Shown here: piece by piece, positions 1 through 9,074 of the stretch
Layout: the number at the start of each line of letters is the position of its first letter
How positions within the stretch are numbered: the stretch's first letter is position 1
NCBI GenBank assembly: GCA_019930625.1
Contig: CP082844.1
Location: 1,860,001 to 1,924,000 of the forward strand
DNA: 64,000 bases
From: Nocardia asteroides
GTDB lineage: Bacteria > Actinomycetota > Actinomycetes > Mycobacteriales > Mycobacteriaceae
Direction of reading: 5' to 3'
Notes under the pieces: generated by a model
The model's input: the letters and a program-made list of their open reading frames with translations, nothing else
The model's database searches: none
What the model was told of the DNA's origin: nothing
Program-made: the position numbers and the translations under genes

Positions 1-186
1 CTGTTCTCGTTGCCGCCGGACCAGCGGACCGCGCTCGTCGCGGTCGATGTGGAGGGGTATAGCGTGGCCGAGGCAGCCGCGTTGCTCGGTGTGCCCGAAG
101 GAACGATCAAAAGCCGGTGCGCCCGCGCACGGCAGCGTTTGAAAGAGCGATTGGATTTTCTGCGTGATCCGGGGAACCGGAGGTAG
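1..186 (+). CDS. sigM: ECF sigma factor, C-terminal part (SigM-like), cut by window edge
   Basis: Only the last 61 codons are in the window. The frame reads LPPDQRTALV, then VEGYSVAEAAALLGVP and GTIKSRCARARQRL, which is the region 4.2 helix-turn-helix of an extracytoplasmic-function sigma factor that contacts the -35 element. It ends at a TAG at 184-186. An anti-sigma-like membrane gene and trxB-trxA follow, which is the order around mycobacterial sigM, so the SigM assignment rests mainly on synteny. Region 2 and the start codon lie outside the window. Confidence 0.85.
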   Translation: MFSLPPDQRTALVAVDVEGYSVAEAAALLGVPEGTIKSRCARARQRLKERLDFLRDPGNRR

Positions 187-261
187 TTGGGATGCGTCAT
201 TAACAGTGACGAACCACTGAACGATCCAGAGGCCGTCCCCGATGATGAGGGGATCCCCGCG

Positions 262-1077
262 ATGTCAGATGCGAACAACGGAGGTGCGATGGCGACCCGG
301 TCCGTACCGCAGCCCCCGTTCACGTCCGAATTGCTGGCCGACCTGCATGCCGGCAATGTGTCACCGGCACAGCGCGAGCAGTTGTGGCCGATGGTCTCGC
401 GAGATCCGGAAGCGATGCGCTACCTGCGCTCCCTCGACAACGTCAGCGCCGAGTTGCGTGCCCTCGGCCGGGACGAGCGCGTCATCCATCGGATGCCCGA
501 GGACGTAGCGGCCCGGCTCGCGCTGTTCGCCGACGAGCTGGAACCGCCCGAGGATGCGCCGGCGCGGGCCGCCACGGTTCATGAGCTGCCGCGCCCGTCG
601 GCGGATGAGATCCCCGACTCGTCAAGGGCTTCCGATTCCGCACCGGTCGCTCTCGACGACCGGCGCCGTAGCAGGCTGCGCTGGTTCGCCGCGGCCGCCG
701 CGGCCATCGTCACCGTGGCGTGCGCGAGTGTCTTCGTTACGACGATGCGCGACGGCGACGCCCCCGCACCCACCGCGCAGCCCACCACCGGCAACGAGGA
801 TGTGGGCGACGACCTCACCGCCACGGTCGCCCTCAGCGCGCTCGGCCGCAACAACGTCACCGGATCGCTGGCCCGGCCGGGCGCACTCGAGCGTTGTATC
901 CAGGCGAACGGGCTCGACCGCACGGTACTCGGTTCCACGGACATCAGGTTCCGCGGCGGCAACGCGGTGCTCATCCTGCTCAACGGCCCCCACCCGCCCA
1001 AGATCACCGCGCTGGTCGTCGGGACCGGTTGCGCTACAGGCGATCCACAGCGCAGAGCTTTGCAGGACATCGGCTGA
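262..1077 (+). CDS. rsmA: Anti-sigma factor RsmA-like single-pass membrane protein
   Basis: The 271-residue protein has an N-terminal cytoplasmic part (FTSELLADLHAG, then DPEAMRYLRSLDNV), a charged Pro/Glu-rich linker, one membrane segment (WFAAAAAAIVTVACASVFV, about residues 138-157) and an outer domain of about 100 residues. This matches the layout of the protein downstream of mycobacterial SigM, which holds the sigma factor inactive. I chose the ATG at 262 because GAGGGG lies 8 nt upstream and the N-terminal length fits the mycobacterial protein. A TTG at 187, directly after the sigM stop, would give 296 residues. The pair is probably co-transcribed. Confidence 0.75.
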   Translation: MSDANNGGAMATRSVPQPPFTSELLADLHAGNVSPAQREQLWPMVSRDPEAMRYLRSLDNVSAELRALGRDERVIHRMPEDVAARLALFADELEPPEDAPARAATVHELPRPSADEIPDSSRASDSAPVALDDRRRSRLRWFAAAAAAIVTVACASVFVTTMRDGDAPAPTAQPTTGNEDVGDDLTATVALSALGRNNVTGSLARPGALERCIQANGLDRTVLGSTDIRFRGGNAVLILLNGPHPPKITALVVGTGCATGDPQRRALQDIG

Positions 1078-1196
1078 GGCGATCCGGCTCCTGCGATCTG
1101 GACCACGTGCACGGTGTGACCCCGGTGACGCGGGAACAACAGCCATTACCCTGTTGTTGACCGACACGTCCCAACGAATCCTCCCGGAAGGGCCCC

Positions 1197-2213
1197 ATGA
1201 GCGAGCGTAGCGAGCGAACAAGCGACACCGGCGCGCCAGTTCGCGACCTGATCATCATCGGCTCCGGACCTGCCGGCTACACCGCCGCCGTCTACGCGGG
1301 TCGCGCCGAGCTCCAGCCGCTGCAGTTCGAGGGGACCCAGTTCGGTGGTGCGCTGATGACCACCACCGAAGTCGAGAACTTCCCCGGCTTCCGCGGGGGC
1401 ATCATGGGCCCTGATCTCATGGAGGAGATGCGCGAGCAAGCCAAACGATTCGGCGCGGACATCCGCACCGAAGACGTGGATGCCGTCGACCTGACCGGCC
1501 CGATCAAGAAGGTCGTCGTCGGCGGGGAGACTTTCGAGGCCTACGCCGTCATCCTCGCCATGGGGTCGGCCGCGCGGTACCTGAACGTCCCGGGTGAGCA
1601 GCGGTTGCTCGGCCGCGGTGTCAGCGCCTGCGCCACCTGCGACGGCTTCTTCTTCAAGGGCCAGGACATCGTGGTGGCCGGCGGCGGCGACTCCGCGATG
1701 GAAGAGGCGACATTCCTGACCAAGTTCGCCTCCAGCGTCACCATCGTGCACCGCCGCGAGGAATTCCGTGCCTCCCGCATCATGCTGGAGCGCGCGAAGG
1801 CGAACGAGAAGATCAAGTTCGTGCTCAACGCGGAAGTGGTCGAGGTGCACGGTGACAACAGCGTCACCCATCTGACCTTGCGCGACACCCGAACCGGTGA
1901 GACCTCCGACTTGCCCGCCACCGGCCTGTTCGTCGCGATCGGTCACGACCCGCGCAGCGAACTCGTCAAAGGCCAGGTCGCACTGGACGAGGAGGGATAC
2001 GTGCTGGTGCAGCACCCGACGACCGCGACCGACATCGCGGGCGTCTTCGCCGCGGGCGATCTCGTCGACCACACCTACCGTCAGGCGATCACCGCCGCGG
2101 GCACCGGCTGCCGAGCAGCCATCGACGCCGAGCGCTGGTTGGCCGAGCAGGGCGACATCACCTCGAACACCCTCGCCCACGCGGGCGGGTCGGTGAGCCT
2201 CCCCGCCAACTGA
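1197..2213 (+). CDS. trxB: Thioredoxin-disulfide reductase
   Basis: This cytosolic flavoenzyme passes electrons from NADPH to thioredoxin. The 338-residue sequence shows the FAD-binding motif [10 protein letters not shown] near residue 22, the redox-active CATC at about residues 145-148, and the NADPH-binding motif [10 protein letters not shown] followed by HRR. A second FAD motif, [10 protein letters not shown], lies near the C-terminus. The length is typical of low-molecular-weight TrxR. It lies between the sigma/anti-sigma pair and trxA, whose start is 58 bp downstream, so the two probably form one thiol-stress unit. Confidence 0.97.
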   Translation: MSERSERTSDTGAPVRDLIIIGSGPAGYTAAVYAGRAELQPLQFEGTQFGGALMTTTEVENFPGFRGGIMGPDLMEEMREQAKRFGADIRTEDVDAVDLTGPIKKVVVGGETFEAYAVILAMGSAARYLNVPGEQRLLGRGVSACATCDGFFFKGQDIVVAGGGDSAMEEATFLTKFASSVTIVHRREEFRASRIMLERAKANEKIKFVLNAEVVEVHGDNSVTHLTLRDTRTGETSDLPATGLFVAIGHDPRSELVKGQVALDEEGYVLVQHPTTATDIAGVFAAGDLVDHTYRQAITAAGTGCRAAIDAERWLAEQGDITSNTLAHAGGSVSLPAN

Positions 2214-2271
2214 GCTCGAGTCCATCGAGCCCGCCCAGCTTTCGTCTCGCTGTATCGCAAGGAGAATATTC

Positions 2272-2604
2272 ATGTCCAAGTCCGTCAACACGGTCGTCGT
2301 CACCGACGCGTCCTTCGCCGACGATGTGCTGTTGAGTGAGAAGCCCGTCCTCGTCGATTTCTGGGCCGACTGGTGCGGGCCGTGCAAGATGGTCGCGCCC
2401 GTCCTGGAGGAGATCGCGGGCACCCACGCGGACAAGCTGACCATCGCGAAGCTGGACGTGGACGCCAACCCGAGCACCGCCCGCGATTATCAGATCCTTT
2501 CGCTGCCCACTATGATGCTGTTCCGCGGTGGTAAGCCGGTCAAGCAGATCGTCGGAGCGAAGGGCAAAGCGGCCCTTCTGCGCGAACTCGAAGACGTCAT
2601 CTGA
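2272..2604 (+). CDS. trxA: Thioredoxin
   Basis: This is a small cytosolic dithiol oxidoreductase and the substrate of the neighbouring TrxB. The 110-residue protein carries the active-site motif WADWCGPCKM and the cis-proline region SLPTMMLF. The start ATG at 2272 has AAGGAG 6 nt upstream. Its position directly after trxB supports a trxB-trxA operon. It corresponds to the trxC gene of mycobacteria, which sits at the same place. Confidence 0.97.
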   Translation: MSKSVNTVVVTDASFADDVLLSEKPVLVDFWADWCGPCKMVAPVLEEIAGTHADKLTIAKLDVDANPSTARDYQILSLPTMMLFRGGKPVKQIVGAKGKAALLRELEDVI

Positions 2605-2763
2605 CGACACGATCCGACGACTCGCCGTAGGATGCCTGGACCCGGGGATTGTCGAAACCCGGTCCAGGTCTGAGACAATCGACCGACGCTCCGGTCGTGC
2701 GAAGGTGTATCCCATCGCATGAGTGGGTACCCGCGGGTTGACGGAAGGAAAGGGCTCTCACGC

Positions 2764-3957
2764 ATGCACCGACTTCGTCACGGCGATTCCGGTCCAGCCG
2801 TAGCAGAGGTTCGGAGCACCCTGGCAAGCCTCGGGTTCCTACACGCGCACGTCGGTACCGGTAACGCGGACGCACGCGAGTACTGGAAGGACACCGAGGT
2901 GTACTTCGACCACCACCTCGACTCCGCGGTACGCGCGTTCCAGCAGCATCGCGGCTTGCTCGTCGACGGAGTGGTTGGTCCGGCGACCTACCGGGCACTG
3001 AAGGAAGCGTCCTACCGGCTCGGCGCGCGCACGCTGATCTATCAGCTGTCCGCGCCGCTGTACGGCGACGACGTGGCCACGCTCCAGCGCAGGTTGCAGG
3101 ACCTCGGTTTCTACGTGCACCGCGTCGACGGCTACTTCGGTCCACACACCCATGACGCGCTGACCGCGTTCCAGCGGGAGATCGGGCTGTCGGCCGACGG
3201 CATCTGCGGTCCCGACACGCTGCGCTCGCTCGACCTGCTCGGCGCGCGCGTGACCGGCGGCAATCCCCACCGGATCGCCGAAGAAGAGGTGGTGCACCGA
3301 GCGGGTCCGCAGCTGACCGGCAAGCGGATCGTCATCGATCCGGGTCTCGGCGGTCCGGACAAGGGCTGGGCCGTACCGACCGAGTACGGCGACGTCTACG
3401 AGTCGGAAATCCTCTGGGACCTGGCAAGCCGTCTGGAGGGGCGGATGGCGGCCACGGGTATGGAGACCTTCCTGTCGCGTCCGTGGGGCGCCAACCCCAC
3501 CGACGCCGAACGCGCGGACACCTCCAACGCCTTCGACGCGGATCTGATGATCTCGCTGCGCTGCGCCACCAACCCCAGCCCGCTGGCCAACGGCGTCGCC
3601 GGGTTCTACTTCGGCAACTCGCACGGCTCGGTCTCCATGATCGGACAGGTCCTGGCGGGCTTCATCCAGCGGGAAGTCGTCGCACGAACCTCATTGCAGG
3701 ACTGCCGTACTCATGCGCGTACCTGGGACCTGTTGCGCCTCACCAAGATGCCGACCGTGCAGGTCGACATCGGTTACCTGACAAACGGATACGACGCCTC
3801 GGTGCTCACCAACCCGCGCATGCGCGACGTGATCGCCGAAGCCATTCTGATCTCGGTGAAGCGGCTGTACCTGCTCGGCCAGGACGATCAGCCCACGGGC
3901 ACCTATACTTTCGCGGAGTTGCTGGCCGAAGAACTTGCCGCCGCGGATCGCATGTAG
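2764..3957 (+). CDS. cwlM: CwlM-type pseudo-amidase, peptidoglycan synthesis regulator
   Basis: The 397-residue protein has two peptidoglycan-binding repeats (VRAFQQHRGLLVDGVVGPAT and LTAFQREIGLSADGICGPDT) and an Amidase_3 fold. The zinc-site residues of active amidases are changed: DPGHGG reads DPGLGG, the second histidine region reads SLRCATNP, and the usual catalytic glutamate is aspartate in VQVDIGYLTN. In mycobacteria CwlM is known as a PknB-phosphorylated activator of MurA, not a hydrolase. The tail QPTGTYTFAELLAEEL resembles the mycobacterial segment containing the phosphorylated threonine. The ATG at 2764 follows GGAAGGAAAGG; an ATG at 2719 is also possible. Function here is inferred from the family. 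Confidence 0.92.
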   Translation: MHRLRHGDSGPAVAEVRSTLASLGFLHAHVGTGNADAREYWKDTEVYFDHHLDSAVRAFQQHRGLLVDGVVGPATYRALKEASYRLGARTLIYQLSAPLYGDDVATLQRRLQDLGFYVHRVDGYFGPHTHDALTAFQREIGLSADGICGPDTLRSLDLLGARVTGGNPHRIAEEEVVHRAGPQLTGKRIVIDPGLGGPDKGWAVPTEYGDVYESEILWDLASRLEGRMAATGMETFLSRPWGANPTDAERADTSNAFDADLMISLRCATNPSPLANGVAGFYFGNSHGSVSMIGQVLAGFIQREVVARTSLQDCRTHARTWDLLRLTKMPTVQVDIGYLTNGYDASVLTNPRMRDVIAEAILISVKRLYLLGQDDQPTGTYTFAELLAEELAAADRM

Positions 3958-3979
3958 CCCCGTACTCTCCGTAACGCGA

Positions 3980-4016
3980 AGCGCCCCCTGTCCTTTCGAA
4001 TCCGACAGGGGGCGCT
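3980..4016. terminator. Bidirectional hairpin terminator between cwlM and the GNAT gene
   Basis: AGCGCCCCCTGTC (3980-3992) and GACAGGGGGCGCT (4004-4016) form a perfect 13-bp stem with an 11-nt loop. It lies between the stop codons of two convergent genes, so it can end transcription from both sides. There is no strong T-run, which is common in high-GC actinobacteria. Confidence 0.85.
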
Positions 4017-4028
4017 GCTACGTCTGTC

Positions 4029-4796
4029 TCAGCGTGCCCCGATGCGGGTCGGCGCGGTCATCGATGCCGCCGCGAGCAGCTGATCCAGCGCCCGTTCGAC
4101 GTCTTCCTTCCAGCCGTGGTCGGAGTCGAGCTCCAACCGCAGACGCGGGAAGCGGTGATGCGGGGCCACCACCTCGAAGCCGACATCCTCCAAGAAGTCG
4201 GCTTCGATCATGCACCCCTCGGGTGAGCATTCGGTCGCCGCGCTCGCGCTCGCTCCCTTGATCGGAGCGACGATTCGCTCCAGCAGAGTCATCGAGCCGA
4301 AACGCTCCGACAGCGCCTGCGACGACGGTTCGGTGCGGATGCCGAACGCCTCCAGTGCGCGCACACCGCGGCGCACCAGATCGGCTACCACAGCCTGTAT
4401 CAGGAGATGGGCCACATCGGCATCCTGATAGGGAGATTCGGTCCGCAGCGTGGTCAGCAGGACCGCGTCCGGGCTTACGGGGGAGGTGGGGAAGAGCGTG
4501 GCCCGCGGTACCGCGCTCGGGGGTGCGTAGAGGGCACAGCCGGCGACGTTGCCGTCGACATTCGCTACCTGTCCGCACGAACCCCACTCCAGCAGGACCG
4601 TGGACAGCCAGGCTTCTTTCTCGAAGACCGGGTCGCTGAAGTTACGCGAGTCCTCCGCCACCGCGGGGTCCATCTCCCAGAAGACACAGCGGCGCGCATG
4701 CGCGGGAAGTTTTTCCAGTCCGCCGAGGGTTAGTGCTGTGACGCTGGTCGACACCGCTCTGCTCAGCCTCCAGCTGTCCGATTCATCCACGCTCAC
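4029..4796 (-). CDS. GNAT-family acetyltransferase-like protein (Rv3916c position)
   Basis: The protein is 255 residues long and its function is unknown. The central part (VDGNVAGCALYAPPSAVPRA and the helix VAHLLIQAVVADLVRRGVRAL) has the look of a GNAT fold, and the C-terminus (FLEDVGFEVVAPHHRFPRLRL) matches a GNAT beta-hairpin followed by a short helical tail. It occupies the place of Rv3916c in mycobacteria, convergent with cwlM and upstream of parB on the minus strand. The substrate cannot be told from sequence. Confidence 0.75.
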   Translation of the reverse strand: MSVDESDSWRLSRAVSTSVTALTLGGLEKLPAHARRCVFWEMDPAVAEDSRNFSDPVFEKEAWLSTVLLEWGSCGQVANVDGNVAGCALYAPPSAVPRATLFPTSPVSPDAVLLTTLRTESPYQDADVAHLLIQAVVADLVRRGVRALEAFGIRTEPSSQALSERFGSMTLLERIVAPIKGASASAATECSPEGCMIEADFLEDVGFEVVAPHHRFPRLRLELDSDHGWKEDVERALDQLLAAASMTAPTRIGAR

Positions 4797-4997
4797 GTCG
4801 CATCAAAGTTTGCTCGCCAGCAAGAATAAGCGATCAAGGGAAACCCGCCTCATTCCATGTCGCTGTGCTGTTGGTCAGAAGAACTTGTGTTGCTGCGCCG
4901 GGGAGCGGCTCACGCTCCACGGCCGCGCGAACCCGAGCCGTCACAGTGACGTTTCGGCCGGGAAGCCGCACCTATTGGAACCACAAGTTACAATTCG

Positions 4998-6020
4998 TCA
5001 CTTCTGTCGCACATCGGGTGTGTTCTGCTCCATCAGGGCGACGATTCGTTCGAGGTCTTCGACCGACCCGAACTCGACGACGATCTTGCCTTTGCGCTTA
5101 CCCATGCTCACGAGTACCCGGGTGTCGAAGGAGCCGGACAACCGATCGGCCACGGCCTTCAGACCCGGCATCTCGATCGGCTTACGACGGGCGACGGGGG
5201 AGGGCGCGGCCGCGGCCTGCTCTCGGTTCGCCAGCATGACGGCTTCCTCGGTAGCCCGGACCGAGAGACCCTCGGCGACGATTCGGGTGGCGAGCGCCTC
5301 TTGAGCCTCCGCACCTGCCTCGAGACCGAGCAGTGCTCGCGCGTGCCCGGCGGACAGTACGCCCGCCGCGACCCGGCGCTGCACCAGGATCGGCAACTTC
5401 AGTAGACGGATCATATTCGTCACAACCGGGCGAGAGCGACCGATTCGGGCTGCCAATTCCTCGTGCGTGACATCGAATTCTTCCAGCAGCTGCTGGTAGG
5501 CTGCCGCCTCTTCGAGCGGATTCAGCTGCACCCGGTGGATGTTCTCCAGCAGGGCGTCGCGCAGCATCGATTCGTCCGCGGTCTCCCGGACGATCGCGGG
5601 AATGGTCGCCAGGCCGGCCTCCTGACAGGCCCGCCAGCGCCGCTCTCCCATTACCAGTTGATATCGGTCCACGCCCGGTTCGGTGCGTCGTACCACGATC
5701 GGCTGCATCAGACCGAATTCGCGGATCGAATGCACCAGCTCGGCCAGTGCGTCCTCTTCGAAGATCGTCCGTGGCTGCTTCGGATTCGGCTCTATCAGGT
5801 CCGGCGGGATCTCGCGGTAGACCGCGCCGCCTGCCTCGAGTTCGGCATTCTCGGCGGGATCGGGTACCCGATGCAGGTAGGTGGAGGGGGGCTGCGGCCC
5901 GACCGGATCCAAACCGATGACACTCGCGGCAGCACTGCTGAGGCCCGGTGATGCCGTCGGTGCCGTCGGGATCAGCGCGGCGAGTCCGCGCCCGAGCCCA
6001 CCCTTCTTCGCCTGACTCAT
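4998..6020 (-). CDS. parB: Chromosome-partitioning protein ParB
   Basis: ParB binds parS sites, spreads as a CTP-dependent clamp and loads the origin onto the segregation machinery. The 340-residue protein starts [18 protein letters not shown], the usual ParB N-terminus that contacts ParA. It contains [13 protein letters not shown] (the GERRxRA nucleotide-binding box) and a helix-turn-helix ([20 protein letters not shown]). The C-terminus is the dimerisation domain. A longer frame runs up to 6155, but the ATG at 6020 gives the correct N-terminus, follows a GAAGGGG motif and avoids overlapping parA. It lies 67 bp downstream of parA in the same operon. Confidence 0.97.
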   Translation of the reverse strand: MSQAKKGGLGRGLAALIPTAPTASPGLSSAAASVIGLDPVGPQPPSTYLHRVPDPAENAELEAGGAVYREIPPDLIEPNPKQPRTIFEEDALAELVHSIREFGLMQPIVVRRTEPGVDRYQLVMGERRWRACQEAGLATIPAIVRETADESMLRDALLENIHRVQLNPLEEAAAYQQLLEEFDVTHEELAARIGRSRPVVTNMIRLLKLPILVQRRVAAGVLSAGHARALLGLEAGAEAQEALATRIVAEGLSVRATEEAVMLANREQAAAAPSPVARRKPIEMPGLKAVADRLSGSFDTRVLVSMGKRKGKIVVEFGSVEDLERIVALMEQNTPDVRQK

Positions 6021-6087
6021 CGGTCTACCGACCCCTTCCTCGTTCCGCCAAACCGGACTGTGCCGAGCATCGACTCGGCCGGCCGAG

Positions 6088-7098
6088 TCACTCCGCCGAC
6101 TTCGTAGCGGCGGCGTGCGGGGCCACCGCACGGGCCGCCATCTCGCGTCCGGCATCCAGGTAGCTCATCGCGCCCCGGGAGCCTGGATCATAATCGAGCA
6201 CCGTCATGCCGTAACCCGGCGCCTCGGACACCTTGACACTGCGCGGAATCACCGACCGCAACACGACGTCACCGAAGTGTCCGCGGACTTCCTCGGCAAC
6301 CTGGTCAGCCAGCTTGGTGCGCCCGTCGTACATCGTGAGGATCACGGTCGAGACATGGAGTTCCGGATTCAAGTGCGCCTGCACCAAGCCGATGTTGCGA
6401 AGCAACTGCCCGACGCCTTCCAGCGCGTAGTACTCGCACTGGATCGGAATCAGCACCTCCTTCGCCGCGACGAGTGCGTTGACCGTCAGCAGCCCCAACG
6501 AAGGTGGGCAATCGATCATCACGTAATCGATGTCGTATCCGGCGATATTCGCCTCTTGGATCGCGGCTTTCAGCCGCCCTTCCCTGGCCACCATCGACAC
6601 CAGTTCGATCTCGGCGCCTGCCAGGTCGATGGTCGCGGGGATGCACAGGAGTCGCTCGCTGTGCGGACTCGTCTTGATCGCGTCCTTGACCGAGACCTCG
6701 CCGATGAGCAACTCGTAACTGGAGGGGACGCCAGAATGGTGTTCGATCCCCAGAGCGGTACTGGCGTTGCCCTGCGGATCGAGATCGATCACGAGAACCG
6801 TCATCCCCTGATGCGCCAGGGCGGCCGCCAGATTCACGGCGGTGGTTGTCTTGCCGACGCCGCCTTTCTGATTGGCGATCGTGATGATGCGTTGCTCGTG
6901 CGGTTTCGGCACAGTCACCTTTCCTGGATGGAGGACTTGACTTGCACGCTGGGCTTCGGCGGCTATCGGGGTCTCACTAGGCGAGATGTGCCCGAACGGT
7001 GTGCTTCCGAATGCCTCCGTGTCGAAATTGCTGGAGTCCAGCATCCCCGGCACGCGCGACGCCGTTTCCCGTGAAACATTCGCCGGACCGCTCGACAT
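6088..7098 (-). CDS. parA: Chromosome-partitioning ATPase ParA
   Basis: ParA is a deviant Walker ATPase that coats DNA and drives movement of ParB-parS complexes. The 336-residue sequence has the deviant Walker A motif [14 protein letters not shown], the A' motif [12 protein letters not shown] and the Walker B region [12 protein letters not shown]. It carries an N-terminal extension of about 70 residues. DNA coding for the start of this extension (NVSRET) contains a parS-like sequence at 7064-7077, so the site is embedded in the coding region. The gene heads a parA-parB operon on the minus strand. Confidence 0.97.
   Translation of the reverse strand: MSSGPANVSRETASRVPGMLDSSNFDTEAFGSTPFGHISPSETPIAAEAQRASQVLHPGKVTVPKPHEQRIITIANQKGGVGKTTTAVNLAAALAHQGMTVLVIDLDPQGNASTALGIEHHSGVPSSYELLIGEVSVKDAIKTSPHSERLLCIPATIDLAGAEIELVSMVAREGRLKAAIQEANIAGYDIDYVMIDCPPSLGLLTVNALVAAKEVLIPIQCEYYALEGVGQLLRNIGLVQAHLNPELHVSTVILTMYDGRTKLADQVAEEVRGHFGDVVLRSVIPRSVKVSEAPGYGMTVLDYDPGSRGAMSYLDAGREMAARAVAPHAAATKSAE
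7064..7077. promoter_or_regulatory. parS-like site inside parA
   Basis: The sequence GTTTCCCGTGAAAC differs by one base from the actinobacterial parS core GTTTCACGTGAAAC. It lies inside the 5' coding part of parA. Confidence 0.7.
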
Positions 7099-7388
7099 AG
7101 ACAGCTCCTAACCCGAGAAACTTTCAGAACACGTGCGCGCGAGGGACGGGTCGGCGCCGTGTCTGCAACAGCCTTTGTCGGATCGAACACGATGCACAAC
7201 CGGGTTCGCAGCGCCCGATCGACCGAGCGGAGCTCCTCGCCTCTGTGACAACCAGATTCCTCCGTGGCATCTACGCTCACGCCCGACGCACACTAGCTTG
7301 CCAGCACTGAGCGCTTTAAGAAAGCTGAATCGCGGCGAGGCGCAGAGCGACACGCAAATCCGCATGAATTCACCTCGCCGCGCCCGTT

Positions 7389-7402
7389 GTTTCACATGAA
7401 AC
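7389..7402. promoter_or_regulatory. parS-like site
   Basis: GTTTCACATGAAAC differs by one base from GTTTCACGTGAAAC and keeps full two-fold symmetry of the outer arms. It lies about 290 bp upstream of the parA start. Confidence 0.75.
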
Positions 7403-7642
7403 ATCGCCCTGAACCGACAGGAACCGACAGTCCGGGCCGGTTGATTACACAGCCCTGCACGGTTTCCAGGCGTGCGGCGGTTCCCGAACGTAGAAGGCGA
7501 CGTTCGTGATTCTCTTGGCTGTCCTTGCCGTCAGCCACCGCGTGAGCTGTACTGCGCCGGACGCGACTCCTGTTCGTCATCTGCGACGCGACCGAGTCCG
7601 GTGCCCACGAGCAATGACGGAAAGCATGAACCGGAGGTGCAT

Positions 7643-7795
7643 ATGACTGCCGACCAAACCGCCATTCCCCGTAGCTATCCGGTATCCGACGCGCGGGGAC
7701 ACCGAGAGCTCGTCCTGGCACGGCAGCTGCCGAGCGTCAGGGCAGAGGTGTGGCGGCCTTTGATCAGGAACACGACCCAGGGATGTTTCACGTGA
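7643..7795 (+). CDS. Possible 50-residue small protein ending in a parS-like site
   Basis: The frame begins with ATG 6 nt after GGAGGT, an excellent ribosome-binding site. It encodes MTADQTAIPRSYPVSDARG and continues to a TGA that lies inside the parS-like site at 7785-7798. No family is recognised, and the base composition does not clearly separate it from non-coding DNA. It could be a chance frame. Confidence 0.25.
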   Translation: MTADQTAIPRSYPVSDARGHRELVLARQLPSVRAEVWRPLIRNTTQGCFT

Positions 7796-7798
7796 ATC
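7785..7798. promoter_or_regulatory. parS-like site
   Basis: GTTTCACGTGAATC differs by one base from the consensus GTTTCACGTGAAAC and keeps the central TTCACGTGAA core. Confidence 0.8.
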
Positions 7799-8013
7799 AT
7801 GCAATGCGCGAACTGGCTCCCAGCCCAGCGGCGCTCACCTTCCCGGCCCTGCTTACACAGTCACGCGCGGCCCGAACGCCTACATCGCCGCACGCCTACA
7901 TCGCCGCGTGCATCGCCGGGCGCGGCTTCACTTCGCACCCCACGCTTTACAGCTACGGCGCACACAATCACCAATCTGCCCCTATCCGGCCTGCTCGCAG
8001 CTCGTATGCCGGC

Positions 8014-8096
8014 GGCCGTGGGCCGTGGGCCGCGGGCCGCGGGGCCGCGGGGCCGTGGGGCCGCGGGGCCGTGGGGCCGTGGGGCCGTGGGGCCGA
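8014..8096 (+). repeat. GGCC-rich tandem repeat, 7-bp units passing into 8-bp units
   Basis: Four 7-bp units (GGCCGTG twice, then GGCCGCG twice) at 8014-8041 run directly into seven 8-bp units of GGGGCCGY at 8041-8096. The change of period is one added G. It lies in non-coding DNA between parS-like sites, and slippage could make its length variable between strains. Confidence 0.9.
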
Positions 8097-8180
8097 CGAG
8101 ACTACCGACCTACTTCCTAGCCCGGTGCCCATCGTTCGTTGTCAAGCAGAACGGTGATTCGACACCCACGACGGGAGCTT

Positions 8181-8194
8181 GATTCACGTGAAGC
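8181..8194. promoter_or_regulatory. Weak parS-like site
   Basis: GATTCACGTGAAGC differs at two positions from GTTTCACGTGAAAC but keeps the TTCACGTGAA core. Confidence 0.5.
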
Positions 8195-8330
8195 ATGCGG
8201 CATTCCCGGCAGGTAGGCGCTCACATCCAGAAGTGCCTCTCTGCCGACGATGGGTCTCAGTCCGCGCGCGCGGCGCATCCCGAGATAGAGCTCTGAGTGC
8301 TCGCTGCTGCCCACGTAAGCCGGGGGCGTT

Positions 8331-8344
8331 GATTCACGTGAAAC
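8331..8344. promoter_or_regulatory. parS-like site
   Basis: GATTCACGTGAAAC differs by one base from GTTTCACGTGAAAC. The same variant recurs at 8723-8736. Confidence 0.75.
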
Positions 8345-8722
8345 GTTGAATGGCAGCGGCGCCGCGGCCGCAGGGGCGAGCCCCTTCGCTCCGCACCAGA
8401 ACCAAGCAAGCGGCGCTTCCGCACGCCTCAACCCGCTGCCGAATCTCCTCGTCACCCGAGTGGCTTGTACGGCATCTTCAGTACCGCGTGAGGCCCGCGC
8501 GGGCAGCAGATCGAGATTTCCTCAATCACAGGTGATTGACGGCGAGCGACCTCGCCGGTGCAGTGCGCGTCACTGTGCGGCACGTCCGCAGCGCGGGGGT
8601 CAGGGGGCGACGCGCAGGAAAGATGGGTGCGCCGCGCTCCGACTCCAGGCGAGAGTGCGCGGAGAAGTAGATAGGCGAGTTTCTGAGTTCGACTGAAAAT
8701 CGCGGCAGATAGACGCTGAACC

Positions 8723-8736
8723 GATTCACGTGAAAC
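8723..8736. promoter_or_regulatory. parS-like site
   Basis: GATTCACGTGAAAC has one mismatch to consensus and is identical to the site at 8331-8344. Confidence 0.75.
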
Positions 8737-8766
8737 AAGACGCTGCGGGGAACCGTCGCTACCGCA

Positions 8767-8854
8767 CCCCGGATGTCCCCCGGATGTCCCCGGATGTGAG
8801 CTCCGCTGCGCCGCAGTGGTCCTGAAGCGGAATGCGCGGAATGCACGGAATGCT
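8767..8854 (+). repeat. Two short triple repeats
   Basis: Three units of CCCCGGATGT (one with an extra C) occupy 8767-8797, and three 9-bp units of CGGAATGC plus one variable base occupy 8828-8854. Both lie in the non-coding parS region. Confidence 0.8.
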
Positions 8855-9074
8855 CGGCGGGGCGCATCACCTACCCTCGCTAGTTCAGCTCCACAGCGGC
8901 GGCAACCATCTCGCGACAGGATTCGACCAACACTCATCACCGACGTGGGTTGGAAACCGGATTCGTCAGCGCTCGGCGATTACCGTTCCACCGCGTCCCG
9001 CTCACCATTCCGTCAGAGTGACGAAACGACTACGGGTCCCAAGGTCCAATCCTCGAGCCTGCTCGGACGAGCTG

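Larger units (their letters stand above)
7099..9074. other. Gene-poor parA-rsmG intergenic region with parS cluster and repeats
   Basis: About 2 kb between parA and rsmG holds no convincing long gene. What can be seen are five parS-like sites, a GGCC-rich tandem repeat at 8014-8096, two short triple repeats at 8767-8797 and 8828-8854, and one possible small reading frame at 7643-7795. Open frames crossing the region have no recognisable protein features. The region looks like a centromere-type zone for ParB loading. Confidence 0.75.

Noticed and set aside
8014..8096. Possible CRISPR array
   Set aside because: Units are only 7-8 bp and contiguous, with no spacers and no cas genes.
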